NCBI RefSeq assembly: GCF_014841615.1 | Contig: NZ_JACYUG010000008.1 | Span: 62,001 to 126,000 of the forward strand | Origin: Sphingomonas sp. CFBP 8760 | Lineage (GTDB): Bacteria; Pseudomonadota; Alphaproteobacteria; Sphingomonadales; Sphingomonadaceae | Length of the DNA: 64,000 nt | Direction: 5' to 3' | Shown: positions 35,823-45,287 of the stretch, one piece after another | How the letters are laid out: every line of letters starts with the position of its first letter | Position numbering within the stretch: position 1 is the stretch's first letter | Notes under the pieces: model-generated | What the model saw: the letters and a program-made list of their open reading frames with translations, nothing else | Told to the model about the DNA's origin: nothing | Databases searched by the model: none | Program-made: the position numbers and the translations under genes

Positions 35823-36896
35823 ATGCGGGCAGCGGCGATCGGGGTGGGAATGGCGCTGGCGCTGGCCGGCTGCATTCCCGCTGTCGATCCGCCGCCCCGC
35901 CCCATCGGACCTGCCGGTCAGGAGCCGCCCGCCCCCCTCGACGACGATCGCCCCGCGCGCGGCGTGGTCGACGTGCCCGCCCCCCGCCCCGCCCGGCCAT
36001 CGTGGGAGACGCGCCCGGTCGCGGCGGATGCGCAGGAGGTGCCCGAATCCACCGTCACCGTCCGCCGTGGCGAGGGATTGCGCGCGGTGGCGGAACGGAC
36101 CGGCGCAAGCGTCGACGCGATCGCGCGGGCCAACGGCATCGCCCCCCCTTATGTGATCCGGGTGGGACAGCGGCTGACGGTGCCGGCCGGGCGCTATCAC
36201 CTCGTCCGCCCCGGCCAGAGCGGCATCGCCATCGCCCGCGCCTACGGCGTGCCATGGCCACGCATCGTGACCGCCAACGCGCTGGCCGAACCGTATCTGC
36301 TGAATGCGGGACAGCGCGTGCTGATCCCCGGTGACGAGCCGGCCGGCCCCAGTCGGGCGGCGGAACGGGCGGCGGCGTTCCGGCTCGACGTGGACAGCAT
36401 CCTGACCGGGGGCGAGCCGGCGCTGGCGGCGAATCAGGCCCCGACCCGCCCCGTATCCCGCCCGACCCGGCCATTGCCGTCGAGCGCGGCGGTGGCGCCG
36501 CCGGTCAGGCTGGCGGGCGGCGGTTTCGTGTGGCCGGTGCAGGGGCGCGTGGTGAAGCGGTTCGGGCCGGGCGCCAGCGGCGAGCGCAACGACGGGATCA
36601 AGATCGCGGTGCCGATCGGCACCCCGGTGGGGTCGGTGGCGGACGGCGTCGTCGCCTATGCCGGCGACGGGATCGCGGCGCTGGGCGGCCTGGTGATCGT
36701 CAAGCATGGCGGCGGCTGGACCAGCGTCTATGGCCATGCCTCGCGCCTGCTGGTCAGCCGGGGGCAGAGCGTGAAGCGCGGACAGGCGGTGGCGCTGTCG
36801 GGCGATACCGGCTTCGCCGACCGGCCGGAACTGCATTTCGAACTGCGCAAGGGCCGGACCCCGGTCGATCCGCAGACGCAGTTGCCACAGCGCTGA
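35823..36896 (+). CDS. nlpD: LysM/M23-domain lipoprotein, NlpD-like
   Basis: The 357-residue protein has a lipoprotein signal (LALAGC at residues 12-17), a proline-rich linker, two LysM repeats (about 73-120 and 125-168) and a C-terminal M23 peptidase domain (about 235-350). The domain lacks catalytic residues. The first ligand His of HxxxD is replaced, reading ERNDGIKI, and the final HxH reads ELHFEL. This is the pattern of non-catalytic amidase activators such as NlpD and EnvC, rather than a working peptidase. It follows surE. Confidence 0.88.
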   Translation: MRAAAIGVGMALALAGCIPAVDPPPRPIGPAGQEPPAPLDDDRPARGVVDVPAPRPARPSWETRPVAADAQEVPESTVTVRRGEGLRAVAERTGASVDAIARANGIAPPYVIRVGQRLTVPAGRYHLVRPGQSGIAIARAYGVPWPRIVTANALAEPYLLNAGQRVLIPGDEPAGPSRAAERAAAFRLDVDSILTGGEPALAANQAPTRPVSRPTRPLPSSAAVAPPVRLAGGGFVWPVQGRVVKRFGPGASGERNDGIKIAVPIGTPVGSVADGVVAYAGDGIAALGGLVIVKHGGGWTSVYGHASRLLVSRGQSVKRGQAVALSGDTGFADRPELHFELRKGRTPVDPQTQLPQR

Positions 36897-36946
36897 CGAC
36901 CGGCCGGGGCGGCGGAAAGTCACGCCGGAAAGTCACGAAAGTCCTA

Positions 36947-37025
36947 TCCTACAGGGGTGCGGCCCGCGGTCGCTCCCTTTCGCCATCCACGAGGCAGCTA
37001 CATGGCACGAGACGCGCCTGTAGGA
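36947..37025. repeat. Inverted repeat before tyrS
   Basis: TCCTACAGG (36947-36955) and CCTGTAGGA (37017-37025) are exact reverse complements separated by 61 bp. They occupy most of the 166-nt gap between the nlpD-like gene and tyrS. A related string, GTCCCTACAGGACAG, occurs at 50210-50224. Nothing coding is seen in the gap. Confidence 0.65.
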
Positions 37026-37062
37026 CAGTGACGGGAGCCGTGCGGCTTGCTAACCGGCGGGC

Positions 37063-38286
37063 ATGTCCTACCGGTCCGAGCTTCTCACCCTCCTGTCGCA
37101 GCGCGGCTATATCCATCAGATGACCGATGCGGTCGCGCTCGACGCGCTGGCCGTGAAGGGCGTGGTGCCCGGCTATATCGGGTTCGATCCGACCGCGCCG
37201 TCGCTGCATGTTGGCAGCCTCGTCCAGATCATGCTGCTGCGGCGGTTGCAGCAGAGCGGCCACAAGCCGATCGTGCTGATGGGTGGCGGCACCGGCAAGA
37301 TCGGCGATCCCAGTTTCAAGGACGAGGCGCGCAAGCTGCTGGGCGAGGACGGGATCGCCGCCAATGTCGCGTCGATCCGGCGCATCTTCGAACGGTTCCT
37401 GACGTTCGGGGACGGGCCGACCGATGCGGTGATGCTGGACAATGCCGAGTGGCTCGACGCGCTGGAATATATCCCGTTCCTGCGCGAGGTGGGGCAGCAT
37501 TTCTCGGTCAACCGGATGCTGTCGTTCGATTCGGTGAAGCTGCGGCTGGACCGGGAACAGTCGCTCAGTTTCCTCGAATTCAACTACATGATCCTGCAAG
37601 CCTATGATTTCATGGAGCTTTCGCGTCGCGCCGGGTGCCGGTTGCAGATGGGCGGCAGCGACCAGTGGGGCAATATCGTCAACGGCATCGAACTGGCGCG
37701 GCGGATGGACGGGACCGAGGTGTTCGGGATCACCACCCCGCTGATCACGACCGCCGACGGCGGCAAGATGGGCAAGACGATGGCGGGTGCGATCTGGCTG
37801 CACGAGGACCAGTTGCCGCATTTCGATTACTGGCAGTTCTGGCGCAACACCGACGACCGCGACGTCGGCCGGTTCCTGCGCCTGTTCACCGACCTGCCAC
37901 TGGACGAGATCCGTCGGCTGGAGGCCCTGCCGGGCGCGCAGATCAACGAGGCGAAGAAGATTCTCGCCACCGAGGCGACCGCGATGTGCCGGGGGCGCGC
38001 CGCAGCCGACGAGGCGGCGGACACCGCGCGTCGCACCTTCGAGGAAGGTCAGGGCGGCGATGCCCTGCCCCGGTTCGCGGTGACGGGCGAAGTGGCGCTG
38101 GTCGATGCGCTGGTCGGGCTGGGGTTCGCCAAGTCGCGTGGCGAGGCACGGCGGCTGATCGCGGGCGGCGGCGCGCGGGTGGCCGGCGAGAAGGTGAGCG
38201 ACGAGGCCGCGACGATCACCGTCGATGCGGCGCCGGTGAAGGTGTCAGCGGGCAAGAAGCATCACGGGCTGCTGGTGCGGGCATAA
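37063..38286 (+). CDS. tyrS: Tyrosyl-tRNA synthetase
   Basis: The 407-residue class I enzyme has the HIGH-type signature [10 protein letters not shown], the Tyr-recognition core [25 protein letters not shown] and the KMSKS equivalent KMGKT. The C-terminal S4 domain, [20 protein letters not shown], is present. The 3' end overlaps a convergent gene by 71 bp. Confidence 0.97.
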   Translation: MSYRSELLTLLSQRGYIHQMTDAVALDALAVKGVVPGYIGFDPTAPSLHVGSLVQIMLLRRLQQSGHKPIVLMGGGTGKIGDPSFKDEARKLLGEDGIAANVASIRRIFERFLTFGDGPTDAVMLDNAEWLDALEYIPFLREVGQHFSVNRMLSFDSVKLRLDREQSLSFLEFNYMILQAYDFMELSRRAGCRLQMGGSDQWGNIVNGIELARRMDGTEVFGITTPLITTADGGKMGKTMAGAIWLHEDQLPHFDYWQFWRNTDDRDVGRFLRLFTDLPLDEIRRLEALPGAQINEAKKILATEATAMCRGRAAADEAADTARRTFEEGQGGDALPRFAVTGEVALVDALVGLGFAKSRGEARRLIAGGGARVAGEKVSDEAATITVDAAPVKVSAGKKHHGLLVRA

Positions 38287-38689
38287 CCGGCAGGACGGAA
38301 TGATCGGCCGGAAGCAGGCCATCGTCCAGCAGCCACGCCGTCGCTTCCTCGATCGTCATGAAATAGGCGGCGTCGCGACTGGCGGCCGCCCGCTTGATCT
38401 GCATCCGCGCCAGCGACCGCGCGACGACGAAGGCGATCCGCCGCGACCGGGTGGCCGGATTGACCAGCATCGCCTGGAACCGGTCGACGCTTTCCTGCGA
38501 CTGGATGACCATGCCGCGGATGTCGACCAGCGTGAGGTGGCGGTTCGGCAGGCAGCGCAACTGCATATGGGCGCGGTCACGCTCTGCGACGAAGCGCGCG
38601 ATATCATCGACCGTAAAGAATCCGGCCATCGTCAGGCAGATCAGATCACGGGGCACATCGGCCGTGATGGAGAAGGTCGCGGTCATCAT
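38216..38689 (-). CDS. SpoIIAA/STAS-like hypothetical protein
   Basis: The 157-residue protein resembles the SpoIIAA-like (STAS-fold) family: [23 protein letters not shown] is followed by [25 protein letters not shown] late [13 protein letters not shown] is also typical. It is cytosolic, and no partner is visible. The ATG at 38689 is chosen over a TTG at 38707. The C-terminal 23 codons lie antisense to tyrS, and the tail there is Pro/Ala-rich, so it may be a dispensable extension. Confidence 0.65.
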   Translation of the reverse strand: MMTATFSITADVPRDLICLTMAGFFTVDDIARFVAERDRAHMQLRCLPNRHLTLVDIRGMVIQSQESVDRFQAMLVNPATRSRRIAFVVARSLARMQIKRAAASRDAAYFMTIEEATAWLLDDGLLPADHSVLPVMPAPAARDASCPLTPSPAPHRR

Positions 38690-38853
38690 CACCGAATAGC
38701 CCGGCAATGTTGCCGATCCGTTTATCCCGTCGCGATACCGGCCCGATGCGGGCGCGTGCCGTCCTAACCCTTTATCAATGCGCGATCCGATAGGACCGGT
38801 TCGGATCGCACCGTCATGATAACGTCGGCGCGCGAAGATAGGACGGGACGGGC

Positions 38854-39180
38854 TTGGCGCAACGATTACCGGAAGATGATCGGCGCGAGCCGCGGCAGCC
38901 CGTGCTGCACCGCACCCGCGCGGCGCAGGTGAACGGCGCGGAACTGCCGGTGGTGGTCGTCAACATCTCGCCCCGCGGCTTCATGGCGCGCAGCGAGGCA
39001 CCGCACGAGGCGGGCGATCTGCTGGCGATCCACATGCCGGTGATCGGCGCGCTGGAGGCGGAGGTCCGCTGGTCGCTGGGCGGGCGGATCGGTTGTCGGC
39101 TGTTGCGGCCGATCGACCCCACCGACTACATCCTGATGCTCCAGATCATGATGCGGGGCATGACGGCGCCGTCAGCCTGA
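38854..39180 (+). CDS. PilZ domain protein
   Basis: The 108-residue protein is a compact PilZ domain. RREPRQPVLHRTR carries the Arg motif and VVNISPRGFMARS the D/N-x-S-x-x-G motif. It ends with the strand segment EVRWSLGGRIGCRL. It should bind cyclic di-GMP. No ATG lies near the N-terminus, so TTG at 38854 is used, giving MAQRLPEDD. It is convergent with recG, and their 3' ends overlap by 9 nt. Confidence 0.85.
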   Translation: MAQRLPEDDRREPRQPVLHRTRAAQVNGAELPVVVVNISPRGFMARSEAPHEAGDLLAIHMPVIGALEAEVRWSLGGRIGCRLLRPIDPTDYILMLQIMMRGMTAPSA

Positions 39181-41220
39181 TCGCAACAGCGCGACGCCCG
39201 CGTCGCGTTCGAACAGGTACAACGCCACCCGTGCCGCCTGTCCGCGCGGCCCCGACAGGCCACCGTCCCGGTCGATCAACAGCCGCGCATCGTCGTGCGC
39301 GCATTGCAGCAGGTCCGGCAGCATCTCCGGCGTGGCGAGGCGGAAGCCCGCCTCCCCCGACTGGCGGGTGCCGAGCATCTCGCCGCCGCCGCGCAGGCGC
39401 AGATCCTCCTCCGCCAGCCGGAAGCCGTCGTTCGATTCGCGCATCAGGGCAAGGCGGGCGCGCGACGTCTCGCTGAGCGCATTGCCGCGCAGCAACAGGC
39501 AGATCGACCGACCGCCGCCGCGCCCGACCCGCCCGCGCAACTGATGAAGCTGGGCCAGGCCGAAGCGGTCGGCATGTTCGATCACGATCAGCGTGGCGTT
39601 GGGCACGTCGACCCCGACCTCGATCACCGTCGTCGCGACCAGCACGCCGGTGCGCGCCCCCGCGAACGCCTCCATCACCGCGTCCTTCTCCGCCGGCTTC
39701 ATGCGGCCGTGGATCAGGCCGACCCGTTCGCCGAACCGCGCCGTGAGCGCCTCCGCCCGCGCTTCGGCGGCGGCGAGATCGGATTTCTCGCTCTCCTCGA
39801 CCAGCGGGCAGACCCAGTACGCCTGCCCCCCTTCGGACAGATGCCGGCCGAGCGCGTTCACCACCTCGTCCAGCCGGTCCTCCGACAGGACGCGGGTTTC
39901 GATCGGTTCGCGGCCGGGCGGCATCTCGTCGAGGCGGCTGACGTCCATGTCGCCATATTGCGCCAGCGTCAGCGTGCGCGGGATCGGCGTCGCGGTCATC
40001 GCCAGCAGGTGCGGGCTGCGGCCCTTTTCCTGCAGCAGCATCCGCTGCGCGACGCCGAAACGGTGCTGTTCGTCGACCACCACCAGCGCGAGGTCGCGGT
40101 AGCGGACCGCCTCCTGAAAGATCGCGTGGGTGCCGACCAGCAGGTCGATCGATCCGTCGGCCAGCGCCATCAACGTCGCCTCGCGCGCGCGGCCCTTGTC
40201 GCGGCCGGTCAGCACGCCGATCTCGATCGGCAGGCCGGACAGGGTTCGGCGTAGCGAATCATAATGCTGGCGCGCGAGGATTTCGGTGGGGGCGAGCAAC
40301 GCGCCCTGCGCCCCCGCCTCGATCGCGATCAGCAGCGCCATCGCGGCGACCAGCGTCTTGCCCGATCCGACATCGCCCTGCAGCAGGCGGAGCATGGGTG
40401 CCTCCTGCGCCAGATCGCCTGCGATCTCCGCGACGGTGCGGGTCTGCGCGCCGGTGGGGGTATAGGGCAGGCGCAGCAGGTCGCGCAGGCGGCCGTCGCC
40501 GGTGAGCGCGCGCCCCTTGCGCTTGCGGGTGTCGGCGCGGACCAAAGTCATCGCGAGTTGGCTGGCGAACACCTCGTCATAGGCGAGGCGTTCGCGTGCC
40601 TTCGCATCGGCGGGGTCGGCGTGGATGCGTTCCAGCGCGGCGCGCCAGTCGGGCCAGTCGCGCTTCGCCTTCAGCGTCGGCTCGATCCATTCGGGCAGAT
40701 CGGGGGTACGGGCGATCGCCTGTTCGATGAACCCGGCGAGCCGGCGGGAGGTGACGCCTTCCGACAGCGGATAGATCGGCTCGCGTTCGCGCAAGGGGTC
40801 GCCGGGATCGGCGAGGTCGGGATGGACGATCTGGAGGTCCTGCCCATATTGGTCGAGCCGCCCCGACACGAGTTTGGTCTCGCCGATCGGCAGCAGCTTC
40901 TTCGCCCAGCCGGGATGGCCGCCGAAATAGACGAGGCTGACGATGTTGCCGTGCGCGTCCGCCGCCTGCACCCGGGTCGGCGTGCGGCCGTTGCCGTCGC
41001 GGATGCTCTGCGGCGTCAGGGGGATCGCGATGATGCGGCCGGCATCGGACGCCATCAGTTCGGTGCGCGGCACCCGGTCGACCCAGCCGGTCGGCAGATG
41101 GAAGGCGATGTCGATCACCCGGCGCAGCCCCAGCCGGTCGAGCGGGCGGGCGAGCGCAGGGCCGACGCCCTTGAGCGCGGTGATCTCGGCGAACAGCGGA
41201 TTGAGGATATCGGGACGCAT
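39172..41220 (-). CDS. recG: ATP-dependent DNA helicase RecG
   Basis: The 682-residue SF2 helicase remodels replication forks and Holliday junctions. Walker A reads LLQGDVGSGKT, the DExH box is VVVDEQHRFG, and the late motifs VIEVGVDVPNATLIVIEHADRFG and QLHQLRGRVGRG are clear. The N-terminal wedge domain has RTELMASDAG and LSGRLDQYGQDLQIVHP. The ATG at 41220 gives MRPDILNPLFAEITALKGVG. The open frame upstream is unrelated. Confidence 0.97.
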   Translation of the reverse strand: MRPDILNPLFAEITALKGVGPALARPLDRLGLRRVIDIAFHLPTGWVDRVPRTELMASDAGRIIAIPLTPQSIRDGNGRTPTRVQAADAHGNIVSLVYFGGHPGWAKKLLPIGETKLVSGRLDQYGQDLQIVHPDLADPGDPLREREPIYPLSEGVTSRRLAGFIEQAIARTPDLPEWIEPTLKAKRDWPDWRAALERIHADPADAKARERLAYDEVFASQLAMTLVRADTRKRKGRALTGDGRLRDLLRLPYTPTGAQTRTVAEIAGDLAQEAPMLRLLQGDVGSGKTLVAAMALLIAIEAGAQGALLAPTEILARQHYDSLRRTLSGLPIEIGVLTGRDKGRAREATLMALADGSIDLLVGTHAIFQEAVRYRDLALVVVDEQHRFGVAQRMLLQEKGRSPHLLAMTATPIPRTLTLAQYGDMDVSRLDEMPPGREPIETRVLSEDRLDEVVNALGRHLSEGGQAYWVCPLVEESEKSDLAAAEARAEALTARFGERVGLIHGRMKPAEKDAVMEAFAGARTGVLVATTVIEVGVDVPNATLIVIEHADRFGLAQLHQLRGRVGRGGGRSICLLLRGNALSETSRARLALMRESNDGFRLAEEDLRLRGGGEMLGTRQSGEAGFRLATPEMLPDLLQCAHDDARLLIDRDGGLSGPRGQAARVALYLFERDAGVALLRSG

Positions 41221-41295
41221 GACTACATGACCGCATACACCAGCCGACGGCCGCCGCCAGCGTCCGCCGGCCATATCCCGTTGGAGTTTGGCGCG

Positions 41296-41562
41296 ATGGA
41301 TCACGACATACGCCTGAAGCGCACCTATTTCCGCGCGTGGCACCGCGGCACGCGCGAGGCCGACCTGATGATCGGCGGATTCTTCGACGCGCACCATGCC
41401 AACTGGTCCGCCGCCGATCTCGACTGGTTCGAGGCGCTGCTGGAGGAACAGGACGTCGATATCATGGGCTGGGCGATCGGATCGATCCCCTGCCCGCCCG
41501 AATGGGACACGGCGATGATGCAGACGATGCGGTCGCTGGATTTCGTGCCGTTGCCGGAGTGA
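41296..41562 (+). CDS. sdhE: SdhE/Sdh5-like FAD assembly factor
   Basis: The 88-residue protein matches the succinate dehydrogenase assembly factor family. The signature RGTRE (17-21) is followed by ADLMIGGFFDA, and the WAIG segment is near the end. It helps attach FAD to the SdhA subunit. The start ATG at 41296 is chosen on the family length. It is divergent from recG, 75 nt away. Confidence 0.93.
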   Translation: MDHDIRLKRTYFRAWHRGTREADLMIGGFFDAHHANWSAADLDWFEALLEEQDVDIMGWAIGSIPCPPEWDTAMMQTMRSLDFVPLPE

Positions 41563-41567
41563 TCTTC

Positions 41568-41655
41568 TCCCCGGCGAAGGCCGGGGTCCAGTTGGGTGAG
41601 GGTAGTAAGCACTTCACCGAAGCCATCCCAACTGGGCCCCGACCTCCGCCGGGGA
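41568..41655. repeat. REP-like palindromic element before mfd
   Basis: Two 29-nt arms (41568-41596 and 41627-41655) are reverse complements at 26 of 29 positions, with a 30-nt centre. The left arm contains CCCCGGCGAAGGCCGGGG, itself a small hairpin. The two arms each carry CCAGTTGGG or its complement CCCAACTGG. This occupies the 142-nt gap between sdhE and mfd and looks like an extragenic palindromic repeat of the kind common in sphingomonads. Confidence 0.85.
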
Positions 41656-41704
41656 AGCAAGCAAGTTGTGCGGTGAAACCCCGTCAGGACGAAGAAAGAA
41701 CCCG

Positions 41705-44700
41705 ATGCCCGATCTGAAATCGATCCTGACGGCCAAGGCGCCGCTGACGCTGGCGGGGGTGCCGACCGGGTTCCAGCCGTCGCTGCTGGCCGATCTGGCG
41801 CGGGCCGCCGGGCGAGTGGTGTTCGTCGCGCCCGACGATGCGGCGATGCGGGCGATAGCGTCGACCGCGCCGTTCTTCGCGCCGGAACTGGAGGTGGTGA
41901 CGTTCCCGGCCTGGGACTGCCTGCCCTATGACCGCGCCTCGCCGACGCTGCGTGTGATGGCGGAGCGGGTGGCGGCGCTGTACCGGTTGCAGGGGAAGGC
42001 CAAGGGTCCGCAACTGGTGCTGACCACCGCCAATGCGGCGACGCAGCGGGTGCTGACGCCGTTCCGCATCCGGCAACTGGTCGCGACGCTGGCACCGGGC
42101 GAGCGGATCGGGCGCGACGATCTGGCGACATTGTTGCAGGCCAATGGCTATGTCCGGACCGAGACGGTCCACGATCACGGCGAATATGCGGTGCGCGGCG
42201 GGCTGGTCGACCTGTATCCGTCGGGCGAGGAACACGCGCTGCGGCTCGATTTCTTCGGTGACGAGATCGAGAGCGTGCGGACCTTCGACGCCGCCGACCA
42301 GCGGACGACGGGGCGGATCGACGGCTTTACGCTGCTGCCGGCGTCGGAGGCGCTGCTGGATGCCGAATCGATCAAGCGGTTCCGCACCCGCTATCGCGAG
42401 GCGTTCGGCGCGACCGCGACGGGCGATCCGCTGTACCAGGCGGTGTCGGACGGGCGGCGGCAGGCGGGCATGGAGCATTGGCTGCCGCTGTTCGAGGAAA
42501 AGCTGGCGACGCTGTTCGACCATATCGGTGAGGCGGTGGTGATCCGCGATGCCTCCGCCGCCGCCGCCGCGGAAGGCCGGTTCGAGGCGATCGCCGACTA
42601 TTACGAGAACCGCAAGCGCGCCGAGGCCGCGCAGCCGGGCAGTTACCGGCCGCTGCCCGCCAAGGCGCTGTACCTCGACCTCGATGCCTGGACGGACGGG
42701 ATCGCGGGGGCGACCGCGCATCTGACGACGCCGTTCCACGAACCAGAATCGAGCCGGGTGCTGGATTTCGGCGTCGACGGCCCGCGCGATTTCGGCGCGG
42801 AGCGGGCGGCGCAGAGCAATGTCTACGAAGCGGTCGTCGCGCATATCGAGAAGCTGCGTCGCGACGGGCGCAAGCCGATCCTCGCCAGCTATTCGGCGGG
42901 CGCGCGCGACCGGCTGGGCAGCCTGCTGAAAGACCACGGGCTGAAGGGCGGCAAGCACGCGGAGACCTGGCCGGAGGCGCTGGGCATCGCCGACACCACC
43001 AAGAGCTTCGGTGTCGGGCTGGTCGTGCTGCCGCTGGACCATGGCTTTACCGCGCCGGGCGTGGCGGTGCTGACCGAACAGGACATGCTGGGCGACCGGC
43101 TGATCCGGCGGAACAAGCGCAAGAAATCCGCCGATGCCTTCCTCGCCGAACTGGCGACGCTGTCCCCCGGCGATCTGGTGGTCCACAGCGACCACGGCAT
43201 CGGCCGGTACGAGGGGCTGACCTCGATTCCCGTCGGCAAGAGCCCGCACGATTGCGTCGCGCTGTCCTATGCCGGTGGCGACAAGCTGTACGTGCCGGTC
43301 GAGAATCTGGAGGTGCTGACCCGCTACGGATCGGGTGAGGACGGCGCCGCGCTTGATCGTCTCGGCGGCGAGGCGTGGCAGCGGCGCAAGTCGCGGATGA
43401 AGGAACGCATCCGCGAGATCGCCGGCGAGCTGATCGCGGTGGCGGCGGAACGCGCGCTGCGCCCGGGCGAGGTCGCGGAACCCGATGCCAGCGGCTATCC
43501 GGCGTTCGTCGACCGCTTCCCCTACGATCCCACCGACGATCAGGACCGGGCGATCGACGACGTGCTGGGCGATCTGGCGGCGGGCAAGCCGATGGACCGG
43601 CTGATCGTCGGCGATGTCGGCTTCGGCAAGACCGAGGTGGCGTTGCGTGCCGCCTTCGTGGCGGCGATGGGCGGGATGCAGGTGGCGATCGTGTGTCCGA
43701 CGACGCTGCTCGCCCGCCAGCATTACAACAATTTCTCCGCCCGGTTCGAGGGCTTCCCGATCAAGATCGGCCGGATCAGCCGGCTGGTCGGCACGGCGGA
43801 GACGAAAGCCACCAAGGAGGGCACCGCGTCGGGCGATCTGGACGTGGTGATCGGCACCCACGCCCTGCTGGCGAAGAATGTCGAGTTCAAGCGGCTCGGC
43901 CTGGTCATCGTCGACGAGGAACAGCGGTTCGGCGTGACCCACAAGGAACGGCTGAAGGCGCTGAAGGCGGACGTGCATATGCTGACGCTGACCGCGACGC
44001 CGATCCCGCGCACGTTGCAGATGGCGATGTCGGGCCTGCGCGAACTGTCCGTCATCCAGACGCCGCCGGTCGACCGGCTGGCGGTGCGCACCTATGTGAT
44101 GCCGTGGGACCCGGTGGTGCTGCGCGAGGCGTTGCTGCGCGAACATTATCGCGGTGGACAGAGCTTCATGGTCACGCCGCGCGTCGCCGATCTGCCCGAT
44201 ATCGAGGAATTCCTGCGCAACGAGGTGCCGGAGATCCGCTACGTCATCGCGCATGGCCAGATGAGCGCGTCGGAGGTGGAGGAGCGGATGAGCGCCTTCT
44301 ACGAGAAACGGTTCGAGGTGCTGGTGTCGACCACCATCATCGAGAGCGGGCTGGATATCCCGTCCGCCAACACGATGATCGTGAACCGCGCCGACCGGTT
44401 CGGGCTGGCGCAGCTGTACCAGTTGCGCGGGCGGGTCGGCCGGTCGAAGACGCGGGCCTATGCCTATATGGTGACGCCACCCGAACGGCAGATGACCGAG
44501 GCGGCGGACAAACGGCTGAAGGTGCTGAGCGATCTCGACACGCTGGGCGCGGGGTTCCAGCTGGCCAGCCACGATCTGGACATTCGCGGCGCGGGCAACC
44601 TGCTGGGCGACGAACAGTCGGGGCATATCAAGGAGGTCGGCTACGAACTCTACCAGTCGATGCTGGAAGAGGCGATCATGGACGCCAAGGCGGGCGGTTT

Positions 44701-45166
44701 CGCCACCCGGCCGCGCGATTTCTCGCCACAGATCACCGTCGACGCGCCGATCCTGATCCCGGAGGATTACGTCCCCGATCTCGACCTGCGGATGGGGCTG
44801 TACCGCCGCCTGAACGACGTGGCGGACGCGCGCGAGGTGGAGGCGTTCGCCGCCGAGATGATTGACCGGTTCGGCGCGCTGCCCGATGCGACCGAGAACC
44901 TGATCCGCGTCATCGAGATCAAGTTGAACGCCAAGAAGGCGTGCATCGCCAAGATGGATGTCGGCGCGAAGGGCGTGCTGGTGTCGTTCCACGACGACAA
45001 GCCGCCCAATGTCGGCGGGCTGATCGCCTATGTCGACCGGCTGGGCGGCGTCGCCAAGCTGCGGCCGGATTCGAAGCTGGTGCTGCAACGCGCCTGGCCC
45101 GATGCGAAGTCGCGGCTGCACGGCGCGCTGCAACTGTCGAAGGGGCTGGCGAAGGCGATGGCCTGA
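41705..45166 (+). CDS. mfd: Transcription-repair coupling factor Mfd
   Basis: The 1153-residue protein displaces stalled RNA polymerase and recruits UvrA. The N-terminal UvrB-homology region contains FPAWDCLPYDRASPT. The RNA polymerase-interacting domain starts near SPGDLVVHSDHGIGRYEGL. The helicase part has GDVGFGKTEVALR (Walker A), VDEEQRFG and QLYQLRGRVGRS. The C-terminal TRCF domain follows. The ATG at 41705 gives MPDLKSILTAKAP. Length is normal for the family. Confidence 0.98.
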   Translation: MPDLKSILTAKAPLTLAGVPTGFQPSLLADLARAAGRVVFVAPDDAAMRAIASTAPFFAPELEVVTFPAWDCLPYDRASPTLRVMAERVAALYRLQGKAKGPQLVLTTANAATQRVLTPFRIRQLVATLAPGERIGRDDLATLLQANGYVRTETVHDHGEYAVRGGLVDLYPSGEEHALRLDFFGDEIESVRTFDAADQRTTGRIDGFTLLPASEALLDAESIKRFRTRYREAFGATATGDPLYQAVSDGRRQAGMEHWLPLFEEKLATLFDHIGEAVVIRDASAAAAAEGRFEAIADYYENRKRAEAAQPGSYRPLPAKALYLDLDAWTDGIAGATAHLTTPFHEPESSRVLDFGVDGPRDFGAERAAQSNVYEAVVAHIEKLRRDGRKPILASYSAGARDRLGSLLKDHGLKGGKHAETWPEALGIADTTKSFGVGLVVLPLDHGFTAPGVAVLTEQDMLGDRLIRRNKRKKSADAFLAELATLSPGDLVVHSDHGIGRYEGLTSIPVGKSPHDCVALSYAGGDKLYVPVENLEVLTRYGSGEDGAALDRLGGEAWQRRKSRMKERIREIAGELIAVAAERALRPGEVAEPDASGYPAFVDRFPYDPTDDQDRAIDDVLGDLAAGKPMDRLIVGDVGFGKTEVALRAAFVAAMGGMQVAIVCPTTLLARQHYNNFSARFEGFPIKIGRISRLVGTAETKATKEGTASGDLDVVIGTHALLAKNVEFKRLGLVIVDEEQRFGVTHKERLKALKADVHMLTLTATPIPRTLQMAMSGLRELSVIQTPPVDRLAVRTYVMPWDPVVLREALLREHYRGGQSFMVTPRVADLPDIEEFLRNEVPEIRYVIAHGQMSASEVEERMSAFYEKRFEVLVSTTIIESGLDIPSANTMIVNRADRFGLAQLYQLRGRVGRSKTRAYAYMVTPPERQMTEAADKRLKVLSDLDTLGAGFQLASHDLDIRGAGNLLGDEQSGHIKEVGYELYQSMLEEAIMDAKAGGFATRPRDFSPQITVDAPILIPEDYVPDLDLRMGLYRRLNDVADAREVEAFAAEMIDRFGALPDATENLIRVIEIKLNAKKACIAKMDVGAKGVLVSFHDDKPPNVGGLIAYVDRLGGVAKLRPDSKLVLQRAWPDAKSRLHGALQLSKGLAKAMA

Positions 45167-45188
45167 CGGTCGGTCGCCACCCCGCCGT

Positions 45189-45216
45189 GGATCGGGCGAT
45201 GGCGATCCCCGTCTTT
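45189..45216 (+). terminator. Weak hairpin after mfd
   Basis: GGATCG (45189-45194) and CGATCC (45203-45208) form a 6-bp stem with an 8-nt loop, followed shortly by TTTT (45213-45216). It lies 23 nt after the mfd stop and is a plausible but weak intrinsic terminator. Confidence 0.4.
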
Positions 45217-45287
45217 TGATGATGATCCCGCGATCGACTCCCCGGTGGGGGTAGGATAGCATCGCCCCGTCAAGACCGGGGGGCGGC

